Shown: positions 43,078 through 53,012, counted from the stretch's first letter. The stretch is 64,000 bases of DNA from Romboutsia faecis (GCF_014323405.1 NZ_JACRWE010000001.1:620001-684000), one strand, 5' to 3'. Notes: generated from the sequence alone by a model not told the origin. Numbers and translations are program-made.

Positions 43078-44478
43078 TTATACATTAAAGTATTTAACTG
43101 CATTATTGTAGCAAATATTTTCTATAATTTCCCCTAAGAATTCCATATCATCTGGATATTCCCCATTCTCAACTAATCCACCTATATAGTTACATAATAT
43201 TCTTCTGAAATATTCATGTCTAGTATACGATAAGAAACTACGAGAATCTGTAAGCATTCCTACAAATTGACTGATAAGACCTAATTGAGATAAAGCCATC
43301 ATTTGTCTTTCCATTCCGTCTTTTTGATCGTTGAACCACCAACCAGAACCGAATTGTATTTTGCCAGCAATACCTCCACCTTGGAAATTACCTATCATTG
43401 TTCCTAAAACTTCATTATCTTTTGGATTTAAACAGTATAATATTGTCTTTGGTAACATATCTTCAGTAGCTAAAGAATCTAATAATCTAGATAATGGCAT
43501 AGCAACTTCTGCATCATCTATACTATCAAACCCTACATCAGCTCCTAACTTTTTAAACATTCTAGTATTATTATTTCTAAGAGCTCCTATGTGTAATTGC
43601 ATAACTATATCATGCTTATGATACATTTTACCTAAGTTAACCATAGTTAAAGTTGAGTACTTTTCTATTTCTTCTTGAGTTAAAACTTCTCCATTTAATG
43701 CTTTTTTAAGTATTACATCTACCTCTTCTTCTGTTGCAGCTCTAAAGTAGATTCTATCTAATCCATGGTCTGTTATTTTACATCCATTTTCTACGAAGAA
43801 TGCAACTCTCTTTTCTAATACATCTATAAGCTCTTTATAGCTAGTTATTTCTGTATTTTCAGTTGTACCTAATACTTTTATGTACTCAGCAAATCCTTCA
43901 TTTCCTATCTTAACTGCTTTATCAGGTCTAAAACTTGGACCAACTTGGCAATCAAAGTTCTCATCTTTAGATATTGCAATATGCCATTTTAAATCATCTG
44001 CTGGGTCATCTGTAGTTCCGATATATTTAACATTTGATTTTTCTATCATAGTTCTAGCAGAAAAATCAGGACTTTGTATTATTTCATTACATCTATTCCA
44101 TATTTCTTCAGCATTTTTTTCACTTAAAGTTTCTTCTATTCCAAAGTATTCTTTTAACTCTAAATGAGACCAATGATATATTGGGTTACCTATTAAATAA
44201 GGCATAGCTTTTGCAAATGCTTTAAACTTTTCAAAATCACTAGCATTTCCAGTTATATATTCTTCATCTATTCCAAAACTTCTCATGGCTCTCCACTTGT
44301 AGTGGTCTCCACCTAACCATATTTCAGTTATATTATTATATCTTTTATTTTCTGCTATTTCCTGAGGATTTAAGTGACAGTGATAATCACATATAGGCAT
44401 TTTAGATGCATGATTGTGATATAAGTATTTTGCAGTTTCTGTTTGTAATAAGAAATCTTTATCCATGAATTTTTTCAT
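43078..44478 (-). CDS. uxaC: Uronate isomerase
   Basis: A 466-residue TIM-barrel enzyme that isomerises D-glucuronate to D-fructuronate (and galacturonate to tagaturonate). The start is the ATG at 44478, five bases after GGAGGG. The metal motif DYHCHLNP is near residue 30. TDHGLDRIYF and VGMLTDSRSFLSYTRHEYFRR are conserved UxaC blocks. The length is standard. It follows uxuA after a strong intercistronic hairpin and starts the pathway served by the neighbouring genes. Confidence 0.93.
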   Translation of the reverse strand: MKKFMDKDFLLQTETAKYLYHNHASKMPICDYHCHLNPQEIAENKRYNNITEIWLGGDHYKWRAMRSFGIDEEYITGNASDFEKFKAFAKAMPYLIGNPIYHWSHLELKEYFGIEETLSEKNAEEIWNRCNEIIQSPDFSARTMIEKSNVKYIGTTDDPADDLKWHIAISKDENFDCQVGPSFRPDKAVKIGNEGFAEYIKVLGTTENTEITSYKELIDVLEKRVAFFVENGCKITDHGLDRIYFRAATEEEVDVILKKALNGEVLTQEEIEKYSTLTMVNLGKMYHKHDIVMQLHIGALRNNNTRMFKKLGADVGFDSIDDAEVAMPLSRLLDSLATEDMLPKTILYCLNPKDNEVLGTMIGNFQGGGIAGKIQFGSGWWFNDQKDGMERQMMALSQLGLISQFVGMLTDSRSFLSYTRHEYFRRILCNYIGGLVENGEYPDDMEFLGEIIENICYNNAVKYFNV

Positions 44479-44498
44479 AATACCCTCCATTTACATTT

Positions 44499-44536
44499 AG
44501 CCATTGCTATAAGAAAACTTTCTTATAGCAATGGCT
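44499..44536 (-). ncRNA. Intercistronic hairpin between uxuA and uxaC
   Basis: A perfect 18-base stem (AGCCATTGCTATAAGAAA and complement) with a two-base centre. On the minus strand it is followed by AAATG rather than T, so transcription probably continues. It may set the uxuA/uxaC mRNA ratio. On the plus strand it ends in TTTTATTTT and could stop antisense transcripts. Confidence 0.65.
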
Positions 44537-44570
44537 TTTATTTTAACAATATTTATAATTTAATATTAAA

Positions 44571-45617
44571 TTATCTACTTTTTAATATAGCTTCTTTAAG
44601 TCCATTTAAATAAGTAGCACCTAAAGCTCTATCATATAATCCGTATCCTGGTCTTCCAGTTTCTCCCCATATCATTCTACCGTGGTCTGGTCTGTATGGT
44701 CCATCAAAGTCATAATCACAGTAAGCCTTCATTATTTCATAGAAATCTAGTGATCCTGCTTCTGATAAGTGAGCAACTTCATTGAAGCTACTTTCTCCAG
44801 TTATTAATACATTTCTTAAGTGAGCAAAGTGTATTCTGTTCTTCTCTCCACCGAAGTATTTAACCATTTTAACTACATCGTTAGTTGTTGTACATCCTAA
44901 AGATCCAGTACATAAAGTTACTCCATTGTAGTGGCTATCATATAAGTTTAAGAATCTTTCTAAATTTTCGAAGTTAGTTATTATTCTTGGAAGTCCAAAT
45001 ATTCCCCATGGTGGATCATCTGGATGTATAGCCATTTTAACTTCTTCTTCTTCAGCAACTGGCATTATACCTTTTATAAAGTATTCTAAGTTTGCCCATA
45101 ATTTTTCTTCATCTATATCTTTATATTTATCAAGTAATGCTCCAAGTCCACCTTCACCATATGAAGTATCCCAACCTGGTAATTCTAATTCTCCTAATTT
45201 CGGATCCATCTTAGCAACTTGTGCTTCATCATATATTAAACAAGTCGAACCATCTTCTAATTCAAATTCTAAATCAGAACGAGTCCAGTCAAATACTGGC
45301 ATAAAGTTATAACATATAGTTTTTATTCCAGCTTTGCTTAAGTTTCTTATTGTTTGCTTATAGTTTTCTATATATTGATCTCTAGTTGGTAAACCTAATT
45401 TTATATCTTCGTGAACTGGTACACTTTCTATAACGCTAAGCTCTAAACCAGCATCTTCTACTGTTTTCTTTAATTCTAATATTCTATCTAAAGGCCAAAC
45501 CTCTCCTACCGGTATATCATATATTGCGGTTACTATACCTTTCATTCCTGGTATTTGACGTATGTATTCTATTTTAACAGGATCATCTTGTCCATACCAT
45601 CTAAATGTCATTTGCAT
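44571..45617 (-). CDS. uxuA: Mannonate dehydratase
   Basis: A 348-residue enzyme that removes water from D-mannonate to give 2-keto-3-deoxygluconate. It starts at the ATG at 45617 seven bases after [35 protein letters not shown] and the metal-binding VTLCTGSLG and HFAHLRN segments follow UxuA. It lies 15 bases downstream of kdgK in the operon. Confidence 0.93.
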   Translation of the reverse strand: MQMTFRWYGQDDPVKIEYIRQIPGMKGIVTAIYDIPVGEVWPLDRILELKKTVEDAGLELSVIESVPVHEDIKLGLPTRDQYIENYKQTIRNLSKAGIKTICYNFMPVFDWTRSDLEFELEDGSTCLIYDEAQVAKMDPKLGELELPGWDTSYGEGGLGALLDKYKDIDEEKLWANLEYFIKGIMPVAEEEEVKMAIHPDDPPWGIFGLPRIITNFENLERFLNLYDSHYNGVTLCTGSLGCTTTNDVVKMVKYFGGEKNRIHFAHLRNVLITGESSFNEVAHLSEAGSLDFYEIMKAYCDYDFDGPYRPDHGRMIWGETGRPGYGLYDRALGATYLNGLKEAILKSR

Positions 45618-45632
45618 AACAATTTCCTCCAT

Positions 45633-46658
45633 TTATCTTTTTATATTTTGTAAACCGTTCTTCATTAATGAAACAACAGTGTCTTCGTCTACTATATTTA
45701 TATCCCCTAATATCGAGTGCTTAAGTGAACTTGCACAAATTCCAAATTCAATAATTTCTTCATGCTTCATATCTTTGAATATTCCATGTAGTACTCCCGC
45801 AGTAAAGGCATCTCCTCCACCTACTCTGTCTAAAATATCAAAAGTATATTCATTTGAAATTATAAGTTCTTCTCCATCATATAAATAACCCCTTAAGCTA
45901 TTATTATTGATTGAATTTACTGTCCTTTTAGTACATGCTGCATATTTTAAGTTTGGATATTTCTCAAATAATCTACCATAAAGATCTTTAAGATTTTCGT
46001 TAAACTCTAAGCCTTTATCTTCAAACTGTAATATATTTATCATGTCTAAATGTCCTAGAAAAGCTATATCAATAAGAGGCATTACCTCTGTTAATACTTC
46101 TCTTGCTTCTTCTAAAGACCATAATTTTGCTCTAAAGTTAGAATCGTACGATACTAGTATACCTCTTTCTTTACAAGCTTTTATAAAATCTATAGTGAAT
46201 TCACGTAAACTTTTACTTAATGCTGGTGTTATCCCTGACATATGAACGAATCCAACACCATCAAGAATTTTATCTATATCAAATTCACTTTTATCTGCCA
46301 TAGATATAGCAGAATATTTTCTATCATATATAACTTCTGTACTTCTTAATCCATGACCAATTTCTGAGAAGTATATCCCTAATCTACCTTTCCCAGTAAC
46401 TACATCACTTATATCTACATTATAACCCCTAAATTTACTTAATACTTTTTGACCTAAATGATTATCTGGAAGCTTTGTAACAAATTTAGTATCATGGCCA
46501 AACATAGCAAGGCTTGCTATTACATTAGCTTCTCCTCCTGAATATACCGCTTCAAAAGAATTAGATTGTAATATCTTTTGATTATTAGGAGGAGTAAGCC
46601 TTAACATTATTTCGCCAAATCCTAATATTTTTTTATTATTAAGCTCTAACTTGTTCAC
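45633..46658 (-). CDS. kdgK: 2-keto-3-deoxygluconate kinase (PfkB family)
   Basis: A 341-residue sugar kinase that phosphorylates KDG to KDPG. 'YSGGEANVIASLAMFGHDTK' is the PfkB N-terminal glycine-rich block, and DRVGGGDAFTAGVLHG has the catalytic Asp and anion hole near residue 285. It starts with GTG at 46658, inside the end of the aldolase gene by 20 bases, so translation is probably coupled. Confidence 0.9.
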   Translation of the reverse strand: MNKLELNNKKILGFGEIMLRLTPPNNQKILQSNSFEAVYSGGEANVIASLAMFGHDTKFVTKLPDNHLGQKVLSKFRGYNVDISDVVTGKGRLGIYFSEIGHGLRSTEVIYDRKYSAISMADKSEFDIDKILDGVGFVHMSGITPALSKSLREFTIDFIKACKERGILVSYDSNFRAKLWSLEEAREVLTEVMPLIDIAFLGHLDMINILQFEDKGLEFNENLKDLYGRLFEKYPNLKYAACTKRTVNSINNNSLRGYLYDGEELIISNEYTFDILDRVGGGDAFTAGVLHGIFKDMKHEEIIEFGICASSLKHSILGDINIVDEDTVVSLMKNGLQNIKR

Positions 46659-47262
46659 AGTCTCTTATTTTAGCTATCTTTGCTACAAATTCTGCAGCTA
46701 GCTTTTCTATATCTTCTAAGCTACCTTTTATTAGCGAGCTTCCTACTCCTACGCAAGAAACCCCCATTTTAAACCACTCTTCAACGTTATCTATGTTTAC
46801 TCCGCCAGTTGGCATTATTTCAACATGTGGTATAGGTGCTTTAACAGCTTTTACGTATTTAGGTCCAAATACATCTCCAGGGAATACTTTTACCATTTTA
46901 TTTCCTTTTTCTAACGCATTCATTATTTCAGTAACAGTCATACATCCAGGGAAATAAGTAACTCCCATTTCATGACATACTGTATTTACTTCTTCATTAT
47001 ATCCTGGACTTACTACATATTTAGCTCCAGCAAGTATTGAATCCTTTGCCATTTGTCCATTTAATACACTACCAACACCTATTATGGCATCTTCATGATC
47101 TTTATACTCTGCTATTAATTCATTTACATTAGGTATTGAGTAAGTAAGTTCTAAAGCTTTAACTCCACCTTTTAAACAAGCATTTATATATCCTCTTGCT
47201 TCTTCGTGACTTTTAGCTCTAAGTACTGCTACAATACCTTCTTTTTTTATAGTTTCTAACAT
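46639..47262 (-). CDS. eda: 2-keto-3-deoxy-6-phosphogluconate aldolase
   Basis: A 207-residue class I aldolase that splits KDPG into pyruvate and glyceraldehyde-3-phosphate. The substrate Glu is in VKALELTYSIP and the Schiff-base Lys is in VKVFPGDVFGPK. MPTGGVNIDNVEEWF and VGVGSSL form the phosphate site. It follows the SDR gene by 20 bases and completes the pathway. Confidence 0.92.
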   Translation of the reverse strand: MLETIKKEGIVAVLRAKSHEEARGYINACLKGGVKALELTYSIPNVNELIAEYKDHEDAIIGVGSVLNGQMAKDSILAGAKYVVSPGYNEEVNTVCHEMGVTYFPGCMTVTEIMNALEKGNKMVKVFPGDVFGPKYVKAVKAPIPHVEIMPTGGVNIDNVEEWFKMGVSCVGVGSSLIKGSLEDIEKLAAEFVAKIAKIRDCEQVRA

Positions 47263-47282
47263 TTTTGTTTTCCCCCTATTTA

Positions 47283-48134
47283 TTATACTCCTGAATAAGC
47301 TGAGAATGCTCCATCTACTGGTATAACAACTCCATTTACAAATCCTGATGCTTCTTCACTTACTAAGTATAGTAATGTACCTAATAATTCATCTGCTTCA
47401 CCAAATCTATCCATTGGAGTACTATTTAATATTTTCGCAGTTCTTGCAGTTGGTGTTCCATCTTCGTTAAATAATAACTTTTCATTTTGAGCAGTTACGA
47501 AGAATCCTGGAGCTATTGCATTAACTCTTATTCCAACTTTAGACATATGAACAGCTAACCATTGAGTAAAGTTACTTACAGCAGCTTTTGCTCCTGAGTA
47601 AGCAGGTATCTTAGTTAATGGTGTGAAAGCGTTCATTGAAGATATATTTATTATTGAACAACCTTTTCTATTTATCATATCCTTAGCAAATTCTTGAGAT
47701 GGTAATAATGTTCCTAAGTAGTTTAAGTTAAATACAAATTCTACACCTTTTTGATCTAGGTCAAAGAATGTTGTTAACTCATCATTATTTAAATCTTCTT
47801 CGAATAAGTATTCATTTGTAGTTGTTCCTTTTGGATGGTTTCCACCAGCTCCATTTATTAATATGTCACATGGACCAAATTCTTTTAATACTATTTCATG
47901 AGCTCTTTTTAAGCTTTCTTTATCTAAAACATTAGCATCTATTCCTATTGCTTGTCCCCCATTAGCAATTACTTCTTGAGCTTTTCTATCACAAGATTCT
48001 TGCCCTAATGAAAGTATAGCTACTTTTGCTCCACAAGCTGCTAAAGCATCTACCATAGCACCGCAAAGCACTCCTGCTCCACCTGTTACTACACAAACTT
48101 TATCTTTTAAGTCAATACTAAATGGTAATTTCAT
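47283..48134 (-). CDS. uxuB: SDR-family D-mannonate oxidoreductase (fructuronate reductase)
   Basis: A 283-residue short-chain dehydrogenase that reduces D-fructuronate to D-mannonate. The NAD-binding turn is VVTGGAGVLCGAM, the catalytic serine lies in NISSMNAF and the Tyr-Lys pair in YSGAKAA. It matches the Bacillus YjmF-type enzyme rather than the long-chain E. coli UxuB, so the symbol refers to function. It is the first gene of the operon SDR-eda-kdgK-uxuA-uxaC. Confidence 0.85.
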   Translation of the reverse strand: MKLPFSIDLKDKVCVVTGGAGVLCGAMVDALAACGAKVAILSLGQESCDRKAQEVIANGGQAIGIDANVLDKESLKRAHEIVLKEFGPCDILINGAGGNHPKGTTTNEYLFEEDLNNDELTTFFDLDQKGVEFVFNLNYLGTLLPSQEFAKDMINRKGCSIINISSMNAFTPLTKIPAYSGAKAAVSNFTQWLAVHMSKVGIRVNAIAPGFFVTAQNEKLLFNEDGTPTARTAKILNSTPMDRFGEADELLGTLLYLVSEEASGFVNGVVIPVDGAFSAYSGV

Positions 48135-48165
48135 TTTTTACTCCTCCTGAGAACTTTTTTATTAT

Positions 48166-48200
48166 ACTTGTATACTAGCACACCAAAAAAAAATTTTCAA
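48166..48200 (-). promoter_or_regulatory. Uronate operon promoter with GntR operator
   Basis: TTGAAA (48195-48200) and TAGTAT (48172-48177) are 17 bases apart. CTTGTATACTAG (48167-48178), a near-palindrome sharing TTGTATAC with the symporter operator, overlaps the -10. The encoded FCD-type GntR protein is the likely repressor. Confidence 0.8.
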
Positions 48201-48238
48201 TACTTTTTAGGAAATCTTTTTCATTTTTTATAAAAAAA

Positions 48239-48278
48239 TCTCTTTATCTTAAAGATATAAAATTCTAAGATAAAGAGA
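48239..48278 (-). terminator. Terminator after the uronate GntR gene
   Basis: TCTCTTTATCTTA pairs with TAAGATAAAGAGA around a 14-base loop, with T7 following on the minus strand. Confidence 0.85.
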
Positions 48279-48285
48279 CTTTAAT

Positions 48286-48981
48286 TTACTTCTTATTTTT
48301 TATATATGACTTAAGATCTTCTCTTTCTTCAATCATTATATGCCATTCTTTTAAGGGCGATTTTATATGCCTCTCTATAACTTTCTCTATCCCATCTTTT
48401 GATTTGTTTTTTATCATATCTAAATATATCTTATGTTGTTCAACTATTTGTTCTTTATTAGATTTCATCTCTGATAATAATCTCATTCTATTATAATGAG
48501 TACTTAGACTTGTTATACTATCCCAAATATGAACTTTATTTGTACCTAAAAATAATAATTTATGAAATTCTTTATCTAATCTATGGAACTCTATATCATT
48601 ATCTTCTTTATTTACAATTAAACTTTGAGCAAATATATTCTTTTCTAATTCCATTAATAAATTCTCGGGAAATCCATCACAAGCTTCCTTTAATACTTCT
48701 TTTTCTAAAGTATATCTCATAAACACAGCTTCTTCTATTAAATTCCAATCTATTAAGGATATATATGTACCTGATTGAGGTTTAACTTCTATAAGATGTT
48801 CTGATTTTAATTTCATTAAAACCTCTCTTATTGGAGTTCTTGATATATTTAATTTTTGAGATAAGTCTGATTCACTTAATAAATCCCCTGGTTTTAATTG
48901 AATAGACATTATGTTATCTTTTAACACCCTATATGCGTAATCTTTTCCCGTTTCCTTATACTTCTTTTCGTACAGTCTCAC
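48286..48981 (-). CDS. GntR-family (FCD subfamily) regulator of uronate genes
   Basis: A 231-residue regulator starting with GTG at 48981 after GGAGAG. The winged helix is at about 15-75 (LLSESDLSQKLNISRTPIREVLMKL). The all-helical FCD domain follows with the metal-binding-type D-x-x-F-H in EFHRLDKEFHKLLF and later histidines (THYNRMRLL, EQHKIYLD). It is immediately upstream of the uronate operon on the same strand. FCD regulators such as UxuR/ExuR sense uronates and release TNGTATACNA operators. I infer the same here. Confidence 0.85.
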   Translation of the reverse strand: MRLYEKKYKETGKDYAYRVLKDNIMSIQLKPGDLLSESDLSQKLNISRTPIREVLMKLKSEHLIEVKPQSGTYISLIDWNLIEEAVFMRYTLEKEVLKEACDGFPENLLMELEKNIFAQSLIVNKEDNDIEFHRLDKEFHKLLFLGTNKVHIWDSITSLSTHYNRMRLLSEMKSNKEQIVEQHKIYLDMIKNKSKDGIEKVIERHIKSPLKEWHIMIEEREDLKSYIKNKK

Positions 48982-49327
48982 AATAATCTCTCCATACCTT
49001 TAAATTTAGGATTTTCTCCCATTAATATTATCTAATTTGTTTTTTGACAATAGTTTAATTATATCATAAATCTTAATATTATACTTTACTTACTTTATAT
49101 ATTGAAATAACTCATATTGATTTATTATTTTATCCCCATTATGATAATTATTTATTTAACATAGTAGTATCCTATCATATAATAGCGTTTTTTTCAATAT
49201 TTTTACAAAATACATATTGCAAAATTATTTTGTAAAAAAAAAGATTTATACAGCATTAGGATAAAAGTATTAAATACTTTTTAACCTAAATATTATATAA
49301 ATCAATTATTCTAAAATATATTCATTT
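48982..49327 (-). other. Intergenic region upstream of the uronate GntR gene
   Basis: This 346-base AT-rich stretch contains the GntR promoter (49022-49050). An inverted pair TTTTTACAAAATA/TATTTTGTAAAAA lies near 49198-49240. A small AAAAGTATT/AATACTTTT hairpin near 49264-49283 may end the downstream-facing small gene. I see no ORF in it. Confidence 0.55.
49022..49050 (-). promoter_or_regulatory. Promoter of the uronate GntR gene
   Basis: TTGTCA (49045-49050) and TATTAA (49022-49027) are 17 bases apart on the minus strand. No TTGTATAC operator is present, so the regulator is probably not strongly autoregulated. Confidence 0.6.
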
Positions 49328-49546
49328 TTAACAGCATCCACAGTCATCATCGCAATTATTATTTAATAAAAATAAAATAAATATAATTAATACAATCCAA
49401 ATTAAGGAATTATTTTGTTCAAAAAAACCACAGCCACTATTTCCGCTAAGCGCTAAGAAAATTACAAAACCAAATATTAAAAAAAGAATCATTGGATTAT
49501 CGTCAATAAAATCAAATCCTCTAACAAAATCACTTAATTGGCTCAT
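49328..49546 (-). CDS. Small two-helix membrane protein with Asp/Cys tail, member 6
   Basis: A 72-residue relative of the array at 38.6-40.4 kb. A charged N-terminus (FVRGFDFIDDN) leads to helix 1 (MILFLIFGFVIFLAL), a GNSGCGFFEQN loop, helix 2 (LIWIVLIIFILFLL) and the tail NNNCDDDCGCC. It has an AGGGGGGA site. Its position 9 kb from the others shows that the family is dispersed as well as tandem. Confidence 0.7.
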   Translation of the reverse strand: MSQLSDFVRGFDFIDDNPMILFLIFGFVIFLALSGNSGCGFFEQNNSLIWIVLIIFILFLLNNNCDDDCGCC

Positions 49547-49728
49547 ATATTCCCCCCTAAAGTATGTATTAGTTCTCTAATATTAATATATGATTATGTT
49601 TTACTTAAGTGCTTGTCTTATATAATTACTAACTCTTTAAATCTAAGATCTTTAAGTTTTATATTTTTCATTGTTTATATAAATATTATAATGATGACGT
49701 TAAACTGAAATTAAGTTTTTAGACAGTT

Positions 49729-50733
49729 TTATTTTTCTTCATAGAAATTTACATTTTTTATTACAATATCTATTGATCCATTTTCATTTTGTCTTACGCT
49801 ATATTTCATTGGGTCTTCAAAATCTGATAAGTTACCTTTTATATCAAATCCGTTATCCGTTCTTATGCTTCTTTTCTTAAGCTTTTTCTCAACCCACTTT
49901 TTATCTATATTAAAGCTTTCTTCTAAGCCTTTATCTTCCATATGCTCTTTGAAACTTTCTTTTAGCTCTTCATCTTTTATGTTATTTTCTACAAAGTCTT
50001 TTACATTAATTTCTTGCTTTTCTTTTAGTGTATAGTTTAATATACTTCTTACATCTTCTGCTTTCTTTATATCACTACTTAATGCATTAGTAATCCAATT
50101 TTCAGCTGTATTTTTAAATACTTTTGTTTTATATTTATCATCATCTATCTTTTCCGCATGTAAAAATTCAGATACAAATTTAGATTCACTACCTTCTTTT
50201 TCTGCATCTTTATCTAATACCTTTAAATGATATTCATCATTTATACCATTTGCTCCTACTATTGCTGCTTGCTTCTGTCTTCCTGTTTCAGGTATTCCTA
50301 TTTCATTACTTACCATTTGTATATTGAACTTTTCATCTAAGAGCTCAATTGAATGAGTATACAATCTTTTGTAATCTAACTTAACTATACCAACATATTT
50401 TTCATCCTTTACAGTATATAAGCAAATTGCTAAATCACAAGATTCTATTTCTGCATTTATTTTCATTACTTCAAATAGATATGCTGCAATTTCTTTAGAG
50501 TTTTGTAAAAATGTATCTTCATCATATATTATTTGTTCACAACAATTTTTAATTAAATTGTCATTATAATTTTTAAAAGCAGCTTTTCTTAAATCATCAT
50601 CTTTTGCTACTCTGTTCATTACTTTTTGGAAAAACTTATCTACTTCTGGACTAACTCTTCCTTCATAATCATTTAATATTGGAGTTTCATTTTCTTTATC
50701 TAGAACGTGTATTATAAACTTATGTATTACCAT
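49729..50733 (-). CDS. Nucleoid-associated protein (NdpA/YejK family)
   Basis: A 334-residue protein of the 37-kDa nucleoid-associated family. It shows the N-terminal HKFIIHVLDKENE..LND pattern, the central CDLAICLYTV..YVGIVKLDYK strands and the KQAAIVGANG turn. The C-terminal third is charged and helical. Enterobacterial YejK binds nucleoid DNA and topoisomerases; the clostridial role is untested. It lies 19 bases downstream of the RluA gene on the same strand. Confidence 0.8.
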   Translation of the reverse strand: MVIHKFIIHVLDKENETPILNDYEGRVSPEVDKFFQKVMNRVAKDDDLRKAAFKNYNDNLIKNCCEQIIYDEDTFLQNSKEIAAYLFEVMKINAEIESCDLAICLYTVKDEKYVGIVKLDYKRLYTHSIELLDEKFNIQMVSNEIGIPETGRQKQAAIVGANGINDEYHLKVLDKDAEKEGSESKFVSEFLHAEKIDDDKYKTKVFKNTAENWITNALSSDIKKAEDVRSILNYTLKEKQEINVKDFVENNIKDEELKESFKEHMEDKGLEESFNIDKKWVEKKLKKRSIRTDNGFDIKGNLSDFEDPMKYSVRQNENGSIDIVIKNVNFYEEK

Positions 50734-50751
50734 ACTCTCACCTCTATTTTA

Positions 50752-51654
50752 TTATCTTAATTTTTCTATTAACTTTCTCATATCTTCTGGAATATCAGCC
50801 TTAAATTCTAAATTTTCCTTAGTTCTTGGCTGCATGAATTCTAAACTATACGCATGTAATGCTTGTCTATCTATTAGATTTTCGTCTACATATCCATAAA
50901 GCTCATCTCCAATTATACCATGACCTATAAAGTTCATATGTACTCTTATTTGATGAGTTCTTCCAGTTTCTAACTTTACTTCTAAAACTGTTGCGTCATT
51001 TAACCTCTCTAAAACTTTATAATGAGTTACGGATGGTTGTCCTTTTTCATCAACTATCCTTTTTACACTATCCTCTGTAGGCCTATAGATAGGTTGATTG
51101 ATAGTTCCTTCATCATCCTTTACTATACCCTTTACTATAGTTATGTATTTTTTAACAAATTTATCATCACTCATATCCTTGGATAATACATGATGTGCAT
51201 AAGCATTTTTAGCTACTATTACAAGTCCAGATGTATTCATATCTAGTCTATTTACAAATCTTACTTTCACCTTTTCATCTTTTTTAATTATATAGTCAGT
51301 TACCCCATTTGCAATTGTTTTATCATAGTGACTTTTAGTTGGGTGCACTACCATAAAAGGAGGTTTATTTACCATAATTATATCAAAATCATCATATATT
51401 ATATCTAAATTTAAATTTTGTGGCTCAAAATTAGCCATATCTTCATCTATTTTAACCTCTATCAAATCGCCCTTTACTACCTTTACACTAGGCTTTTTAA
51501 ATTCTCCATTTACCAATACAGTTTTTTCTCTTTTCATTTTTGATAAAGATCTAACTGAAAAATTCAACTTATCTAATAAAACTTCCTTTAAAGTTAAATC
51601 TTCTTCATTTGTATATGATATAAGATTATACTTTTGTACTTCTTTTTTAAACAA
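50752..51654 (-). CDS. RluA-family pseudouridine synthase
   Basis: A 300-residue RNA-modifying enzyme with an N-terminal S4 RNA-binding domain (about 20-80) and the catalytic domain after it. The catalytic Asp is in VNRLDMNTSGL, and 'LETGRTHQIRVHMNFIGHGI' is the RluA family motif. I place the start at TTG 51654 because GTAGGTG precedes it. A TTG at 51672 is in frame but has no ribosome site. The target, 23S rRNA or tRNA uridine, cannot be told from sequence. Confidence 0.85.
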   Translation of the reverse strand: MFKKEVQKYNLISYTNEEDLTLKEVLLDKLNFSVRSLSKMKREKTVLVNGEFKKPSVKVVKGDLIEVKIDEDMANFEPQNLNLDIIYDDFDIIMVNKPPFMVVHPTKSHYDKTIANGVTDYIIKKDEKVKVRFVNRLDMNTSGLVIVAKNAYAHHVLSKDMSDDKFVKKYITIVKGIVKDDEGTINQPIYRPTEDSVKRIVDEKGQPSVTHYKVLERLNDATVLEVKLETGRTHQIRVHMNFIGHGIIGDELYGYVDENLIDRQALHAYSLEFMQPRTKENLEFKADIPEDMRKLIEKLR

Positions 51655-51815
51655 ATCTGCACCTACTCTCAAATTTTATAACATTATATATTTTACACTA
51701 TTTTATTATTTTAGATAATACATTTTCAAATTTATTTATTCAATAACCTGTATTAAGCTTCACTATATTAAATAACAATTAAAAATGTATATAAGTATAT
51801 ATGTACCTCCTAGGA

Positions 51816-51860
51816 AATAAATAAAAGATAGATTAAAAAACAATCTATCTTTTATTTATT
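51816..51860 (-). terminator. Terminator after the MFS gene
   Basis: Arms AATAAATAAAAGATAGATT and complement (19 bases) with a seven-base loop and T-rich ends, just past the stop at 51852. Confidence 0.85.
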
Positions 51861-53012
51861 ACTTAATTTTATTTTTGAAGCTATCCAAAAAGCTATTAAT
51901 GAACTAATACCACCAATAATAAATGGTAACTTATTTCCATAGTCAAATATAAACCCTGAAATTAATGACCCACTTACCATGCCTAAAGCTTTAAACGAAC
52001 CTTGAATTCCCATAACCTCGCCATAATTGTCCCTAGCTAACTTTGAAACTATACTTTGTTGTATCGGAGTAACTATAGCACTTGAAGCTATAAATATAGC
52101 TAAAAATAATAATGCTATATAACTATTATCAATTAAGCTAAATAAAATTATAGAAACACCAGTAAAACCTAAAGCTACTACCATTGTTTTTCTTTCTTCA
52201 AAATGTTTACTCAAATATGGATTGATTACTACATTCATAAATAATGCTATAACTCCAGCTACTGCCATAACAATTCCATTTACACTAGTTGGTACGCTTG
52301 CAACATCCTCTAAGAAATAGTTTATCGTTGAACTATAAGAAGTTGTAGCAATAGTAATTAAAACCATTACAATCATCATTATCCCTATAGAAGATTTTAA
52401 ATCTATTAAGCTTTTATTTAGCTTCAAATGTCCTAAGTAAACTTTATATTTATCATTTTTTTCTGTTATAGTTTCTTTAATAAACACTGCTACTATCAAT
52501 GCAATCAACATTGATGCTAAAAATTGAGTTAAAAATGCATATTTATATCCACTCATCCCTACAAATCCTCCGACTAAAGCTCCAAATGAAGCTCCTATAG
52601 AGTTTGCAGCCGTATTATAAGAAAGGTATTTTATTCTATCTTCTTTAGTAGATACATCACTTATGTATGCTGTTGATACTGTAATATACCCTACAGATAA
52701 ACCACCTGCTAAAATTCTAAATAAAAGAATTATAACCTCATTGGATGAAAATCCAAATCCTAACTGACTTATACCATACCCTATCATGCCAACTATAAGT
52801 ATTTTCTTTCTACCTTGAGCATCAGATATAGATCCCCAAATTGGAGACATAATAAACTGAGCTATAGCCATAGATGAATAAAATACTCCAAATGTATATG
52901 TAGGCAAACCTAGTGAATTTATAAGTGTTGGTGTAACTGGATGGGATATATTAAAAGTAGCCATAGTCAAAAAATTCAAAAATAATATTTTTATGATTCT
53001 CTTGTTGTCCAT
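51852..53012 (-). CDS. Major facilitator superfamily exporter (TetA-like)
   Basis: A 386-residue membrane protein with 12 helices. The loop 2-3 motif G-x-x-x-D-x-x-G-R-K-K is present as GSISDAQGRKK near residue 60, and GGLSVGYITVSTAYISD matches the drug-proton antiporter group. It probably exports a drug or small metabolite. It is a single-gene unit with AAGGAG before the ATG. Confidence 0.85.
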   Translation of the reverse strand: MDNKRIIKILFLNFLTMATFNISHPVTPTLINSLGLPTYTFGVFYSSMAIAQFIMSPIWGSISDAQGRKKILIVGMIGYGISQLGFGFSSNEVIILLFRILAGGLSVGYITVSTAYISDVSTKEDRIKYLSYNTAANSIGASFGALVGGFVGMSGYKYAFLTQFLASMLIALIVAVFIKETITEKNDKYKVYLGHLKLNKSLIDLKSSIGIMMIVMVLITIATTSYSSTINYFLEDVASVPTSVNGIVMAVAGVIALFMNVVINPYLSKHFEERKTMVVALGFTGVSIILFSLIDNSYIALLFLAIFIASSAIVTPIQQSIVSKLARDNYGEVMGIQGSFKALGMVSGSLISGFIFDYGNKLPFIIGGISSLIAFWIASKIKLSNK

